Below are positions 6,684-13,550 of a DNA stretch of 13,550 nucleotides, one piece after another. The notes beneath the pieces are model-generated. The model did no database searches. It worked only from the letters and a program-made list of their open reading frames with translations, and was not told where the DNA came from. A program made the position numbers and the translations under genes. The stretch covers positions 1-13,550 of the forward strand of contig DIPE01000060.1 in the NCBI GenBank assembly GCA_002427015.1, written 5' to 3'. Every line of letters starts with the position of its first letter. Position 1 is the stretch's first letter. The stretch is from Firmicutes bacterium UBA5496. Its GTDB lineage: Bacteria; Bacillota; Proteinivoracia; UBA4975.

Positions 6684-7244
6684 ATGGTCGACCAAAACCT
6701 CATCTCTCTTTTCAATGCCATATATGACGCCACAAACCGAAAAATATTGGGATTCATAACGGCAAAATGTGGCAACACTTCGGATATCAGCGATATTTTT
6801 CAGGATACCTACATGGAGCTCTATGCCGTTATTGTAAAACGCGGTCTGGACTATATCGCAAACAGCGAAGCTTTTGTCATGAGAATCGCAAGGCAAAAAG
6901 TCTACCGGCATTATTCGCTGCTGGCTCGCCTGAAATTCGCTGTACCCTTGTCTGTTGCAGATGAAGACGGGAATGAAATCAATATTGCTGATCTGGAATC
7001 TGACGACTGCTCATTGGATATCAGCATGCTTAACAGCGCATTGCTTGCAGAAATCAGAAGCGCATTATCGGCAAAACCTCAAATTGTGCAGAAAATATTC
7101 CTCATGCGCTATTCCCTGGACTTGACTATTCCCGAAATCGCCGAACTGCTGTCTGTAGGCGAATCCTATGTCAAAAACAAACTGTACCGCACAATTAACG
7201 AGCTGCGAGAACTTTATGTCGGAAAGGATGGTATTGATTTATGA
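6684..7244 (+). CDS. RNA polymerase sigma factor, ECF-like sigma-70 family
   Basis: A 186-residue sigma factor with only regions 2 and 4. Region 2 covers about 8-78 (acidic DISDIFQDTYMELY, then AFVMRIARQKVYRHY near the -10-binding helix). Region 4 covers about 128-176, with a helix-turn-helix at LTIPEIAELLSVGESYVKNKLYRT. ATG at 6684 has a weak GGTGA upstream. The frame stays open back to 6474, but that stretch overlaps the lplA promoter and has no sigma homology. A TGAAAC at 6632-6637 with CG 18 nt later faintly resembles an ECF self-promoter. The stop overlaps the start of the next gene (ATGA), the usual arrangement for a sigma factor and its membrane anti-sigma factor. Confidence 0.87.
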   Translation: MVDQNLISLFNAIYDATNRKILGFITAKCGNTSDISDIFQDTYMELYAVIVKRGLDYIANSEAFVMRIARQKVYRHYSLLARLKFAVPLSVADEDGNEINIADLESDDCSLDISMLNSALLAEIRSALSAKPQIVQKIFLMRYSLDLTIPEIAELLSVGESYVKNKLYRTINELRELYVGKDGIDL

Positions 7245-7978
7245 ACGAGAAAAAACTATTTCGGATGGCGGCAAACGAAAAAATGCCGGACATTGAAGCT
7301 GTGAGGCAGAGATGCTTGAATCAGGAGGTTGGAGCTCGGTCTGCAAAAGAACCAGGACTAATCTGGATGAAAAGAATAATGCCTGTCGCTGCCTGTGCCC
7401 TTGTTGTCTTAGTTGCTGTATTCGCAGTCCCGCACATGAGCACCAATAATGCCGTGATTGATCCTGCAGTCACGCCCAACTCAATTTACATCAATCCTCT
7501 TGATGCAATCCCCCAGGGGCGTAACTTAATGAACTTTGCTTTGCACCAAAATGATTTCATCAAAATGAGCAGAGAAGAGCTATGTGAATATTATGGCGCG
7601 AATATTTTCCCGCAGGTCCCGGAAGATCTGAAAAACTGGGATTCTTCCGCTGAATATGAATACGGAATCTATCGAAGAAGCAATGGCAGCGGAGAGGTTT
7701 ATTTTGACCAGAATGTAATCAACTACTCCAATGACGACTTCAGCAGAAACGTTAACATTGAGACGGCAAAAGGCAGAATGCCTCTCTATGATGTGGCGGT
7801 GTTTAACGGCGATGATTTCGTAAAGTCCAGCATAGGCGGTGTTGATGTAGGTATCGGCGGCACCGAAGACGGATATTATTATGCCGCATTCTTGTATAAA
7901 GGCGTCGGCTTTCATATTATTACCGAGGGGCTGTCGCAGGCTGAACTCATCTCGGTTCTTGAATCAATTATTGAGTAA
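7241..7978 (+). CDS. Single-pass membrane protein, probable anti-sigma factor
   Basis: A 245-residue protein with a short cytoplasmic N-terminus (about 45 residues, basic end KR before the membrane), one transmembrane helix at about 47-64 and an extracellular domain of about 180 residues. The C-terminal end (YKGVGFHIITEGLSQAELISVLESI) resembles the end of DUF4367-type domains found on clostridial anti-sigma factors. No zinc-binding HxxxCxxC motif is present. The 4-nt overlap with the sigma gene indicates translational coupling. Sequence alone does not prove sigma binding; the role is inferred from gene order and topology. It may control an envelope-stress response. Confidence 0.72.
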   Translation: MNEKKLFRMAANEKMPDIEAVRQRCLNQEVGARSAKEPGLIWMKRIMPVAACALVVLVAVFAVPHMSTNNAVIDPAVTPNSIYINPLDAIPQGRNLMNFALHQNDFIKMSREELCEYYGANIFPQVPEDLKNWDSSAEYEYGIYRRSNGSGEVYFDQNVINYSNDDFSRNVNIETAKGRMPLYDVAVFNGDDFVKSSIGGVDVGIGGTEDGYYYAAFLYKGVGFHIITEGLSQAELISVLESIIE

Positions 7979-7984
7979 GATTCT

Positions 7985-8001
7985 GGGCATCCGCTTTGCC
8001 C
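7985..8001 (+). other. Small hairpin after the anti-sigma gene
   Basis: GGGCA (7985-7989) pairs with TGCCC (7997-8001) around TCCGCTT, starting 7 nt after the stop codon. A short T-pair follows but no real U-run. The motif CATCCGCTTT in it recurs in the larger hairpin at 8049-8082. Function is unknown; it may protect the mRNA 3' end. Confidence 0.35.
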
Positions 8002-8048
8002 TTAAGCAATCAATTGCCAAATTCAAGAAGAAAATATTACTGAACAGT

Positions 8049-8082
8049 AAAGCACCCATCCGCTTTTTGGGATAGGTGCTTT
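8049..8082. terminator. Strong hairpin at a convergent gene junction, likely bidirectional terminator
   Basis: AAAGCACC (8049-8056) pairs with GGTGCTTT (8075-8082), continued past one mismatch by ATCC/GGAT, around the loop GCTTTTTG. It lies between the plus-strand anti-sigma gene and the minus-strand cobO gene, where a shared terminator is expected. The U-runs are short (the TTT ends the stem), so termination efficiency is uncertain. An additional dyad, TTACTG-AA-CAGTAA (8037-8050), borders it. Confidence 0.55.
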
Positions 8083-8102
8083 CAGTATTTGCCTGCAAAA
8101 AT

Positions 8103-8125
8103 GTACAAAAAGTAGGACCGTCCCC
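8103..8125. repeat. Short intergenic repeat-like motif (GGACCGTCCCC with GTACAAAAAG)
   Basis: GTACAAAAAGTAGGACCGTCCCC contains the imperfect palindrome GGAC-C-GTCC and ends 2 nt before the cobO stop codon (TAA read at 8128-8130). From general familiarity, GGGGACGGTCC-plus-TTTTTGTAC motifs recur in clostridial genomes near REP-associated transposase repeats. Only one good copy is in the window, with a distant GGGGACG relative at 5400-5408, so repetition cannot be shown here. Confidence 0.35.
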
Positions 8126-8127
8126 GA

Positions 8128-8715
8128 TTAGTTTTCGATGCCCTGGCGGGCGATGACCCCTTGGGTATAGTAGTGCTTGATCTCCCTCATTTCGGTGACC
8201 AGGTCGGCCACTTCAATCAGTTCCTCGGTAGCTCCCCGGCCGGTGAGGACCAGTTCAACATCGAGGGCTTTTGCCTCTATCAGGGACTTGACCTCTTGCC
8301 AGTCTACCAGGCCAAAGTGCAGGGCCACCACCAACTCATCCAGGATGACCACCTGGTATTCACCGCTGCTGACGGCCTCCCGGGCCAGGGCCAGCCCCTC
8401 CCGCATCAGATCCACATATTCCTGAGGCGGCTGACCCGGCGGGAAGATCACCGCTTGTTTGCGCCACTTTGCCAGCTCTGCCTCCGGCATTGAACCTTCT
8501 TTGACCACAAAGAAAGGCTTGCCCAAGGTCTTAAGGGTTAAATTTGGCGAGAGATTCGGCAAGATCTTGTGTTCACTGTAAGTTGCCGTCTTCATAAACT
8601 GCAAAAATAACACTTTCTTGCCGGCGCCCAATGCCCGCAGGGCCAGGCCTATGGCTGCCGTGGTCTTGCCTTTGCCGTTGCCGGTATAAACCTGCACATA
8701 TCCCTTGAAACTCAC
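8128..8715 (-). CDS. cobO: Cob(I)yrinic acid a,c-diamide adenosyltransferase (corrinoid adenosyltransferase, CobO/CobA/BtuR type)
   Basis: A 195-residue enzyme that transfers the adenosyl group of ATP to Co(I) corrinoids, forming adenosylcobalamin precursors in biosynthesis or salvage. The N-terminal P-loop GNGKGKTT (12-19), the Walker B-type VILDELVVALHFGLV (123-137) and the C-terminal ARQGIEN match the BtuR family. The length fits. The start is GTG at 8715, overlapping the thpR stop in GTGA, with AGGAGG upstream. No other cobalamin genes lie in the window, so this may be a stand-alone salvage copy. Its 3' end abuts the repeat-like motif at 8103-8125. Confidence 0.93.
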   Translation of the reverse strand: MSFKGYVQVYTGNGKGKTTAAIGLALRALGAGKKVLFLQFMKTATYSEHKILPNLSPNLTLKTLGKPFFVVKEGSMPEAELAKWRKQAVIFPPGQPPQEYVDLMREGLALAREAVSSGEYQVVILDELVVALHFGLVDWQEVKSLIEAKALDVELVLTGRGATEELIEVADLVTEMREIKHYYTQGVIARQGIEN

Positions 8716-9263
8716 TTTTCTGCCTCCTCGTCACCGCTTAGTTCACGGGAATAGATTTCTGTATATTTCAGCCTGCCTGCTATTCGCTCTGACTGCATCA
8801 GGCTGACTTTGGCTACTTCCAAGGGCATGGGCTCTATGGTCTTCTGAAACTCCCGGGGATTAAATTCCTCTTTCAAAACCAGTTCCCTGCCCAGAGTCAG
8901 ATGGGGTTTATAGGGCCGCCTTTCAAGCACAAATCCCTTTTGGGACAAAGACTCGCTGAGCTGGGCATAGATATGTGCCAAGACTTCATTCTCAGATACC
9001 CCCAGCCAGCAGATATCTCCCCCGGGGCGGCAAAAGCGTCCCAACCCCTGGATAATCAAGGTAAAAGGGGGCGCCCTCAGCTCATCCATAGCCTCCTTTA
9101 CCGCACTGACTTTACTGGTTTCGCCAATAAACACCAAGGTAAGGTGCAGATTGTCCATATGCGTGAATCTGCCCTTGATTGCATAGGGTTTTAGCCCCTC
9201 AATTGCTTTGCCAATGCCCGCCTTTGTCTTAGCGTCGAAATTGATGGCAATAAACAGCCGCAT
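8712..9263 (-). CDS. thpR: RNA 2',3'-cyclic phosphodiesterase (2H family, ThpR)
   Basis: A 183-residue 2H phosphoesterase, formerly called 2'-5' RNA ligase. It carries the two catalytic HxTx motifs that define the family, HLTL at 40-43 and HLTLGR at 121-126. It starts MRLFIAINF, typical of ThpR. The enzyme opens 2',3'-cyclic phosphates on RNA ends to 2'-phosphates; its natural substrate in bacteria is not well settled. ATG at 9263 has GAGGAGGG upstream. It lies 33 nt after the DUF4129 gene and overlaps cobO by 4 nt, so it is probably at the tail of the moxR operon. Confidence 0.92.
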   Translation of the reverse strand: MRLFIAINFDAKTKAGIGKAIEGLKPYAIKGRFTHMDNLHLTLVFIGETSKVSAVKEAMDELRAPPFTLIIQGLGRFCRPGGDICWLGVSENEVLAHIYAQLSESLSQKGFVLERRPYKPHLTLGRELVLKEEFNPREFQKTIEPMPLEVAKVSLMQSERIAGRLKYTEIYSRELSGDEEAEK

Positions 9264-9296
9264 CTCCCGCCCTCCTCTCTGCTTAGGGTTATTCCT

Positions 9297-10490
9297 TTAC
9301 AAATCTTTATACAATTGCTCTATTTGCGCGGCAGCGGCGCTGTCAGCCTCTTTTTCCCCGTAGCGGCTGGCGATATAGATATTCCTTATCTCCTCCGGGC
9401 CCTGGGGAAACACAATCTCAGCCTTCTCCTGTATTTCCAGGGAAGTGTCTGCCTGAGTCAATTCAACTTTATTTGTGACCAGCTTTTCCAGGAACTTTCG
9501 GTAAAAGTACCGCACCAGCTCACCCGGTTCGGCAGGAAGCTTATCCCTAAACGGGAATCTACGCTTCCGCCCCTGCCTCTTCTTTTTGATATACTCTCTT
9601 TCCTCAATATAATCCAGCCCCTGGTAACCCCGCTCGCCAGCTTTGACAATCATCTTGTAGAGGATATAAATTGCCGCCGCAACCAACAAAGCAATAAGAA
9701 TCTTTTCAAATATGCCAGAGGAGGTAACCACCTCTTCCACAGTTTCCAGAGGGGGAGGCTCTCCCCCACCTTCCGTGCCGGGAGATTCCGGTATAATCCA
9801 TGGCTTAGAGGGATATTTAACTTCCAATTGTTTTAAGGTTTCAAAAAGCCACTCAATCAGCCTGATGAGCAATTGTATCGGCAAGGCCAGCAGAGCCACA
9901 AACTTTTTAGCTGCCTGGACGAAATAATACCGTATCTGTTCCACGGCAGTCAGCAAAAAAACTGCGGCGATGAACAGCAGGTATCGGATATTCGACTTTT
10001 GCAAGCGCCGGAGTTCCATACCTGCCTCAATATGCCTGATGGACCTGATCAATAAAATTGATGAGAGAAAATATACAAAGATAAAGGGGGCCGCCAAGGC
10101 AATTGCCTCGCTCAAATTGGGCATAATCCAGCGCAGGTAGAGGGTAGCGATGAAAATCAAAACAGCTTTCTTTAAGTTGCTGATATACTCACGGCGATTG
10201 CCTTTAAGCAAGAACATTTCTATATAGACAAAAAGCAAGGGAGCAGTGATGAGAAAAAAGACCAGGGCAACTCTGCCATTGTAGAAGAACAGGGGCGCCA
10301 GCAGAAGCAAGATGCTGCCGCGAAAGATTTTTGCCCACCTGCGGCTGACATAGTAGAACAAGCACACTGCCACCGTCCAGGTATAAGTCAGGGCCATCGC
10401 TTCGGGAGGCGCAAAATAGAGAAAGATCAACAAAAGAGAGTACAGCAGAGAGCTCAGGGACAACAGCTCCAGCAAAATTACACTAAGCAT
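9297..10490 (-). CDS. Multi-pass membrane protein with C-terminal DUF4129-like domain
   Basis: A 397-residue protein. The N-terminal 190 residues hold about six hydrophobic segments (near 4-26, 33-49, 59-94, 107-122, 128-148 and 168-184), then an amphipathic stretch at 196-220. A Pro/Gly/Glu-rich linker (226-250) is followed by a last transmembrane helix at about 262-281. After a very basic patch (KKKRQGRKRR, 302-311) comes a cytoplasmic domain (320-397) with the RNIYIASRYG segment typical of DUF4129. Such proteins accompany MoxR and DUF58 genes, often with a transglutaminase-like protein, which is absent here. The ATG lies within the end of the DUF58 gene (8-nt overlap), and GGAG stands 9 nt upstream. 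Its function is unknown; a membrane complex with its neighbours is inferred. Confidence 0.78.
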   Translation of the reverse strand: MLSVILLELLSLSSLLYSLLLIFLYFAPPEAMALTYTWTVAVCLFYYVSRRWAKIFRGSILLLLAPLFFYNGRVALVFFLITAPLLFVYIEMFLLKGNRREYISNLKKAVLIFIATLYLRWIMPNLSEAIALAAPFIFVYFLSSILLIRSIRHIEAGMELRRLQKSNIRYLLFIAAVFLLTAVEQIRYYFVQAAKKFVALLALPIQLLIRLIEWLFETLKQLEVKYPSKPWIIPESPGTEGGGEPPPLETVEEVVTSSGIFEKILIALLVAAAIYILYKMIVKAGERGYQGLDYIEEREYIKKKRQGRKRRFPFRDKLPAEPGELVRYFYRKFLEKLVTNKVELTQADTSLEIQEKAEIVFPQGPEEIRNIYIASRYGEKEADSAAAAQIEQLYKDL

Positions 10491-11565
10491 TGTTTTTGCT
10501 CCTGTATTTAATGATGTTGCTGCTCAATGCTTCCAGGCGCTCATCTTCTACAGCAATGACCACTGTGCGGGGCACAGCCCTGGCCAGCAGGTCTATGGGC
10601 TCAAGATAAGAATCAAGAATCCGGGGGGTTATTATCACTGCCGTTGTATAGTTGCCCCTCTTGCTCCTGATCTCCCTGAGAGTATTTTCAAAAAAACCGG
10701 GGATTCTGAAATTAATGCTGCCCAAGGTGTGGAGCAAAGCGCCCAGATGGCCCGCTCCCAGACCCGTATGAAAATAACAGCCTCTGTCCCCAGATTCATC
10801 GTTATAAGCATTGGTTGCCAATCCGTAGGGGATTTTCAACTCCTCAAACTCTTCCAGCGCTCCCCGGGCCAGGGAGACAGCTTCATCGATAAGCTCTTCT
10901 TCAATTGGCTTCCAGCAGGGCTTCATGGTTTCCACATTCAAGATTACCAGCACAGCATTATCTGTAGTAAAGTCAAACTTCTTCACCATCAGCTTGCCGT
11001 ATTTCGCCGAAGAGGGCCAGTGAATAAAGCGCTGGGGCTCATTGCCAGTATACTCCCGGATGCCAATAGTCATCAGGGGATCATCAATTATCCATCTGCG
11101 GACCGAAACATCGCCCCCCAGGGCGCCCAAAGGCACAATGCTCTCCCCCAGCTCAAGCTTTTTGGGGAGGACAACAATTTTGTGGTCCAGAACCATTCTC
11201 TTCTGTATGGACTTAAAGCCAACAAAATCTCCCAGCTCAAGCCGGGCTTCATTTATCCTATAGAGGCCTCGTTTATTGGCAAGAATCTTATATTTTCTTC
11301 TCACCCGCTGAAAGGGCATGATGAATAAGCTGTAAGTGTTCTTTGCCACGTTGAAATGCGGGGGGAAAAATTCATCCACCCGGAGGTAGGAAACTGTCAG
11401 CGGTTTATTATTCTCGACAACAGAGGAAATCTCAATATCCTCGCCAATCTCATAGTCTTTGCCCTCTGCAATAAACTGGTAGGTCAATTCAGCGTAGCCA
11501 AATTTCAGCACCAGATAGTTAATAATTAAAGTCAGCGCCAGCAACCCCAGGACATACCAAATCAT
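10483..11565 (-). CDS. DUF58 domain-containing protein
   Basis: A 360-residue protein with one N-terminal transmembrane helix (about 3-20), an all-beta middle part, and the DUF58 core. The core is recognisable at 161-200 by DDPLMTIGIREYTGNEPQRF followed by the IHWPSSAKYGKLMVKKF segment. A von Willebrand A-like fold follows (VLVILNVET, 205-213), but the DxSxS metal site is not intact. The ATG at 11565 begins 2 nt after the moxR stop with little Shine-Dalgarno signal, so translation is probably coupled to moxR. In characterised MoxR systems, DUF58 proteins act with the ATPase in protein assembly or envelope functions; the client here is unknown. Confidence 0.88.
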   Translation of the reverse strand: MIWYVLGLLALTLIINYLVLKFGYAELTYQFIAEGKDYEIGEDIEISSVVENNKPLTVSYLRVDEFFPPHFNVAKNTYSLFIMPFQRVRRKYKILANKRGLYRINEARLELGDFVGFKSIQKRMVLDHKIVVLPKKLELGESIVPLGALGGDVSVRRWIIDDPLMTIGIREYTGNEPQRFIHWPSSAKYGKLMVKKFDFTTDNAVLVILNVETMKPCWKPIEEELIDEAVSLARGALEEFEELKIPYGLATNAYNDESGDRGCYFHTGLGAGHLGALLHTLGSINFRIPGFFENTLREIRSKRGNYTTAVIITPRILDSYLEPIDLLARAVPRTVVIAVEDERLEALSSNIIKYRSKNNA

Positions 11566-11567
11566 GG

Positions 11568-12515
11568 CTATGCCTGTATATCTTCCAAGGGAACCTCAAC
11601 AGACGCCACCGTTCCCTCAATTAAATCCAGGGACTTGTCCATATTTGCCGCGCCCCGAGATATGATCCTGTGGTTGAGCACCGGGGGCGCCAGATATTTA
11701 ATATCTTCCGGCAGGATGTAATCCCTGCCGTTAATAGCCGCATAGGCCTGGCAAGCTTTGAACAGGGCGATTGCCCCTCTGGGACTGACCCCCAGCTGGA
11801 TGGAATCTTTGTTCCTGGTTTCACCGACAATATCCAGCAAATAGTCCATGACATCATCCTGAATGGACACTGCCGCCAGATTGGCAAATATGTATTCAAG
11901 CTCTTGACTGTCCGCAACCGGACCTATTGCCTCTAGGGGATTGCCTACATTCCTCTTAATGATGTCCTTTTCTTCTTCTTTTGAGGGATAACCCAGGCCG
12001 AAACGCATAAAGAATCTGTCCAGCTGAGCCTCAGGCAAGGGGAAAGTGCCGAAGGATTCCACCGGGTTTTGGGTAGCTAAAACCATAAAGGGAAGCTGCA
12101 ATTTCCGGGTTTCCCCGTCCACGGTAATCTGCTTTTCTTCCATGGCCTCCAAGAGGGCAGACTGAGTCCGGGGCGTGGCCCGGTTTATTTCATCAGCCAG
12201 GACGATGTTGGCAAACAAGGGACCTTCCCGAAACTGAAAGTCGCCGCTCTTTTGGTTATAAAAATTAATCCCGGTAATATCTGAGGGCAGCAAATCCGGG
12301 GTAAACTGGATGCGCTTAAACTGCAAGTCCAGTGTCTTGGCAAAAGCTTTGATCAGCATGGTCTTCCCCATCCCCGGCACATCTTCCAGGAGCACATGCC
12401 CCCCCGCCAGAAAAGCGACTAGCAGCAGCTCAATTTCCCTTTCCTTGCCCACAATGACCTTGGACACATTGGCAATTACCTTGTCTTTAAAAGCAATAAA
12501 CTTATCCAGCTCCAT
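11568..12515 (-). CDS. MoxR-family AAA+ ATPase
   Basis: A 315-residue AAA+ ATPase of the MoxR (AAA_3) type, a chaperone-like enzyme thought to help assemble or activate partner proteins. Walker A is VPGMGKT (46-52), Walker B NIVLADEI (103-110), sensor 1 LATQNP (146-151), and the conserved EAQLDRFFMR (162-171) follows. The C-terminal lid domain covers about 240-310 (GVSPRGAIALFKACQAYA). ATG at 12515 follows a strong AAGGAGGG. It is the first gene of the unit moxR-DUF58-DUF4129-thpR-cobO, with a recognisable promoter at 12551-12579. Confidence 0.94.
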   Translation of the reverse strand: MELDKFIAFKDKVIANVSKVIVGKEREIELLLVAFLAGGHVLLEDVPGMGKTMLIKAFAKTLDLQFKRIQFTPDLLPSDITGINFYNQKSGDFQFREGPLFANIVLADEINRATPRTQSALLEAMEEKQITVDGETRKLQLPFMVLATQNPVESFGTFPLPEAQLDRFFMRFGLGYPSKEEEKDIIKRNVGNPLEAIGPVADSQELEYIFANLAAVSIQDDVMDYLLDIVGETRNKDSIQLGVSPRGAIALFKACQAYAAINGRDYILPEDIKYLAPPVLNHRIISRGAANMDKSLDLIEGTVASVEVPLEDIQA

Positions 12516-12550
12516 GGGATCCCTCCTTAAAATATAAATCTTATTGTTTA

Positions 12551-12579
12551 ATTATATAGTAAAATTTACAAAATCCCAA
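12551..12579 (-). promoter_or_regulatory. Sigma-A-type promoter of the moxR operon
   Basis: On the minus strand TTGGGA (12574-12579) and a perfect TATAAT (12551-12556) are separated by exactly 17 nt. The -10 element lies about 36 nt upstream of the moxR ATG, leaving a short leader with the AAGGAGGG ribosome binding site. The spacer includes the near-palindrome GTAAATTTTAC. Confidence 0.7.
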
Positions 12580-12749
12580 TAGCGTTTCATAGTCTGCGGG
12601 CATTAATTCATAATCACTTGCGTCTCGGCGTAAAAGTTAGCAATAAAAGTATAGACGATATATATCAAGACTGTAGCCAATACCTTGGGAACATGGACTG
12701 TTTGCTAAGCCGTATCCCTGAAAAATATGTATATTAGCAATATTATGTA

Positions 12750-12778
12750 TTTACACGCTACAATCCCCTGGTTATATT
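12750..12778 (+). promoter_or_regulatory. Sigma-A-type promoter of the GLUG-repeat protein gene
   Basis: TTTACA (12750-12755) and TATATT (12773-12778), each 5/6 to consensus, are separated by exactly 17 nt. Transcription would start near 12785, giving a leader of roughly 157 nt before the TTG start at 12942. This is long enough for RNA-level control. Confidence 0.6.
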
Positions 12779-12941
12779 TGAATTGTCATTACCTCGGGGC
12801 AAGTGACCTGTTCTCATTATACAGCGATTAAATCAAACCTGCGACAGTCCCCCAGAATTTTGCTTCTATCGCTTTTACTTGCCCACACTGCACGCCCTCG
12901 ATCAAATATTCGCTACAACCATTAAGGAGTGTGTTAACCAA

Positions 12942-13550
12942 TTGAAAATTAAAGGCCTGACGGTTTTTCTGGCAGTTCTGCTGATGGCATCTTTTATCAC
13001 ATCTACTTCAATAGTTGCCAATGCAGGAACTGCCGAATTTGCAGGCGGAAGCGGCACAGCAGCGGATCCCTACTTAGTAGCAACCGCAGAACAACTTAAC
13101 AATGTTCGCAATCATTTAGGAGCTTATTTTTCCCAAACTCAAAACATCGACTTAAGCGGTTACAGCAACTGGAAGCCTATAGGCGATTCTGCCAATCCTT
13201 TTACCGGCACCTACAATGGCTTTGGACGGAAAATATCCAACCTTAAAATTTACGAGGCCGGTAATCGTGGCTCGCAACAGCGAGGGCTATTCGGCATAAT
13301 TTCCGAAACAGCAATACTGCAAAGCATCTACCTGGAAAACGTAACAATCAATACCTGGTATGTTGCGGGAAGCCTGGTGGCCCAAAACTATGGCACAATC
13401 CGCAACTGTAAAATTGTCAGCGGCTCTATCGCCGGCAATGAGCAAATTGGCGGCATGGTTGGGATTAATCGCGGGCAGATAACCGGGTGCTACGCCCATG
13501 TCTCAGTTTCAGCTGGGTTGGCTACTGCAGGCGGCCTTGTAGGCTGGAAT
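12942..13550 (+). CDS. Secreted GLUG-motif repeat protein (5' part, runs off the window)
   Basis: The first 203 codons are open with no stop. A Sec signal peptide is clear: MKIK, a hydrophobic core at about 7-22, and a probable cut after ANA (26-28). The mature protein begins with the segment typical of GLUG proteins (GGSGTAADPYLVATAEQL, then NIDLSGYSNWKPIGD, then FTGTYNGFGRKISNL). Repeats of the GLUG motif follow: SLVAQNYGTIRNC, GGMVGINRGQITGC, and the start of GGLVGWN. The start is TTG at 12942, with AAGGAG 12 nt upstream; other in-frame starts are blocked by stops or fall inside the signal peptide. GLUG repeats form beta-helix-like extracellular domains in surface proteins, with adhesion or substrate binding suggested. 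The C-terminal anchor, if any, is outside the window. Confidence 0.87.
   Translation, partial: MKIKGLTVFLAVLLMASFITSTSIVANAGTAEFAGGSGTAADPYLVATAEQLNNVRNHLGAYFSQTQNIDLSGYSNWKPIGDSANPFTGTYNGFGRKISNLKIYEAGNRGSQQRGLFGIISETAILQSIYLENVTINTWYVAGSLVAQNYGTIRNCKIVSGSIAGNEQIGGMVGINRGQITGCYAHVSVSAGLATAGGLVGWN

Larger units (their letters stand above)
12516..12941. other. 426-bp divergent intergenic region between moxR and the GLUG-protein gene
   Basis: No convincing coding sequence is seen on either strand. It holds the moxR promoter (12551-12579, minus) and a good plus-strand promoter (12750-12778). Between them, 12580-12749 is AT-rich with only small dyads such as GATATATATC. The transcribed leader (about 12785-12941) contains the 8-bp complementary arms GGGCAAGT (12797-12804) and ACTTGCCC (12877-12884) but matches no riboswitch class that I recognise. 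Confidence 0.6.

Noticed and set aside
8716..9300. Cobalamin riboswitch controlling cobO.
   Set aside because: cobO overlaps thpR and has no leader of its own. No B12-box-like sequence is seen upstream of thpR or moxR.
13287..13499. Minus-strand open frame of 70 codons.
   Set aside because: It lies opposite the GLUG-repeat gene, has no ribosome binding site or family resemblance, and is a shadow frame.
1..13550. CRISPR array, tRNA/rRNA genes, intact insertion sequence or prophage genes.
   Set aside because: No regularly spaced repeats, no cloverleaf or rRNA signature, and no transposase, integrase or phage structural gene were seen.

Overview
The window reads as a chromosomal segment of a bacterium of the Firmicutes, most likely an anaerobic member of the Clostridia/Peptococcaceae-like groups. 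The grounds are strong AGGAGG ribosome binding sites, frequent TTG and GTG starts, a dihydroxy-acid dehydratase with the E. coli/methanogen-like PGH motif, a sigma/anti-sigma pair of clostridial layout, and a secreted GLUG-repeat protein. The organism call is inference from gene style; there is no rRNA or other marker here.

Region 1 (49-5246, minus strand) is a catabolic operon. In transcription order it is an IclR-family regulator, 2-hydroxypenta-2,4-dienoate hydratase (mhpD-like), acylating acetaldehyde dehydrogenase (mhpF-like), 4-hydroxy-2-oxovalerate aldolase (mhpE-like) and dihydroxy-acid dehydratase (ilvD). The middle three form the lower meta-cleavage pathway, which turns a C5 dienoate into pyruvate plus acetyl-CoA. 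No ring-cleavage enzyme is present. An IlvD-type dehydratase occupies the last position, which opens another way to make 4-hydroxy-2-oxovalerate. A 19-bp sequence (16/19 identical) occurs just upstream of both the regulator and the hydratase and is the best candidate for the IclR operator.

Region 2 (5467-6512, minus) is lipoate-protein ligase lplA. A 12-bp perfect palindrome built from the same TGTTCG half-site abuts its -10 element. A nested inverted repeat lies between lplA and the regulator.

Region 3 (6684-7978, plus) is an ECF-like sigma factor overlapped by a single-pass membrane protein that is its probable anti-sigma factor. It is followed by hairpins and a convergent junction.

Region 4 (8128-12515, minus) is a probable five-gene operon: MoxR AAA+ ATPase, DUF58 protein, DUF4129-type membrane protein, RNA 2',3'-cyclic phosphodiesterase (thpR) and corrinoid adenosyltransferase (cobO). 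A good promoter sits upstream of moxR.

Region 5 (12516-13550) is a 426-bp divergent intergenic region with recognisable promoters in both directions. It leads into the 5' part of a secreted GLUG-repeat protein that runs off the window end.
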